This document shows positions 6,395 through 6,482 of a stretch of DNA of 6,482 nucleotides, piece by piece. Below the pieces are notes generated by a model. That model was not told where the DNA came from and did no database searches. It saw only the letters and a program-made list of their open reading frames with translations. How positions within the stretch are numbered: position 1 is the first letter of the stretch; every line of letters starts with the position of its first letter. The DNA is from CAYRVX01 sp964642165 (lineage in GTDB: Bacteria; Planctomycetota; Phycisphaerae; SM23-33), in contig CAZXOC010000362.1 of assembly GCA_964642165.1 (NCBI GenBank), positions 1-6,482 on the forward strand, in the 5' to 3' direction. The position numbers and the translations under genes were made by a program.

Positions 6395-6482
6395 AGCGCC
6401 CAAGCCGACGACGCCGCGCAACAACGCTTGATTGACGCCTCCCTCAGAAGGCCGGGCTTATGCGGCGGCGAAGGCGGGCGAA

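Noticed and set aside
6446..6482. Start of a further gene: AGAAGG at 6446-6451 followed by ATG at 6460, or alternatively the end of a convergent - strand gene with a TAA stop at 6458-6460
   Set aside because: Only about 22 bases remain, giving MRRRRRA on the + strand or SPAFAAA on the - strand. Neither can be supported without sequence beyond the edge.
6361..6482. Search for an outer-membrane channel (TolC-like) gene after the pump
   Set aside because: Only 122 bases remain and they contain a hairpin and no coding signature of that family; such a gene may lie outside the window.
1..6482. CRISPR arrays, insertion sequences, tRNA or rRNA genes, attachment sites
   Set aside because: No regularly spaced repeats, terminal inverted repeats, transposase motifs or tRNA-like cloverleaf were seen; nearly the whole window is explained by four ordinary genes.

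Overview
This is a very GC-rich bacterial segment with strong G/C preference at third codon positions. All confidently supported genes lie on the + strand. It contains two units: a stand-alone response regulator that probably degrades cyclic di-GMP, and a three-gene efflux operon in the order TetR-type repressor, periplasmic adaptor, RND pump. The pump and adaptor imply a two-membrane (diderm) envelope. Base composition and gene style would suit a planctomycete/phycisphaera-like or other high-GC environmental lineage, but nothing here fixes the taxonomy, and that remark is a guess.

Layout. Bases 1-104 hold no gene but can fold into a small two-stem structure, followed by a strong AGGAGG ribosome-binding site. 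Bases 105-1133 encode a receiver (REC) domain fused to an HD-GYP domain, with all expected phosphorylation and metal-binding residues present. Bases 1134-1303 are a 170-base gap that carries the clearest regulatory signal: a good sigma-70-like promoter (TTGACT, 18-base spacer, TACAAT) followed five bases later by a perfect 18-bp palindrome, TGACTGACCGGTCAGTCA. The palindrome sits where transcription should start. It is the natural candidate operator for the TetR-type protein whose gene begins 42 bases later.

The three operon genes are tightly packed. Three bases separate the repressor stop from the adaptor ATG, and the adaptor stop overlaps the pump's GTG start as GTGA. The likely working model is that the repressor sits on the palindrome and blocks its own operon, and that binding of an unknown ligand releases it. 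The adaptor and RND permease then form the inner-membrane and periplasmic parts of a tripartite exporter. No outer-membrane channel gene is present, so a TolC-like partner would have to come from elsewhere. A GC-rich hairpin lies just after the pump stop, and the last ~90 bases hold no gene I can assign.

Nothing here looks like a new type of system. The points most worth a second look are the operator/promoter arrangement, the altered proton-relay positions in the pump (Asp-Asn in TM4, Asn-Asn in TM10), and the unusual disordered tail of the adaptor.
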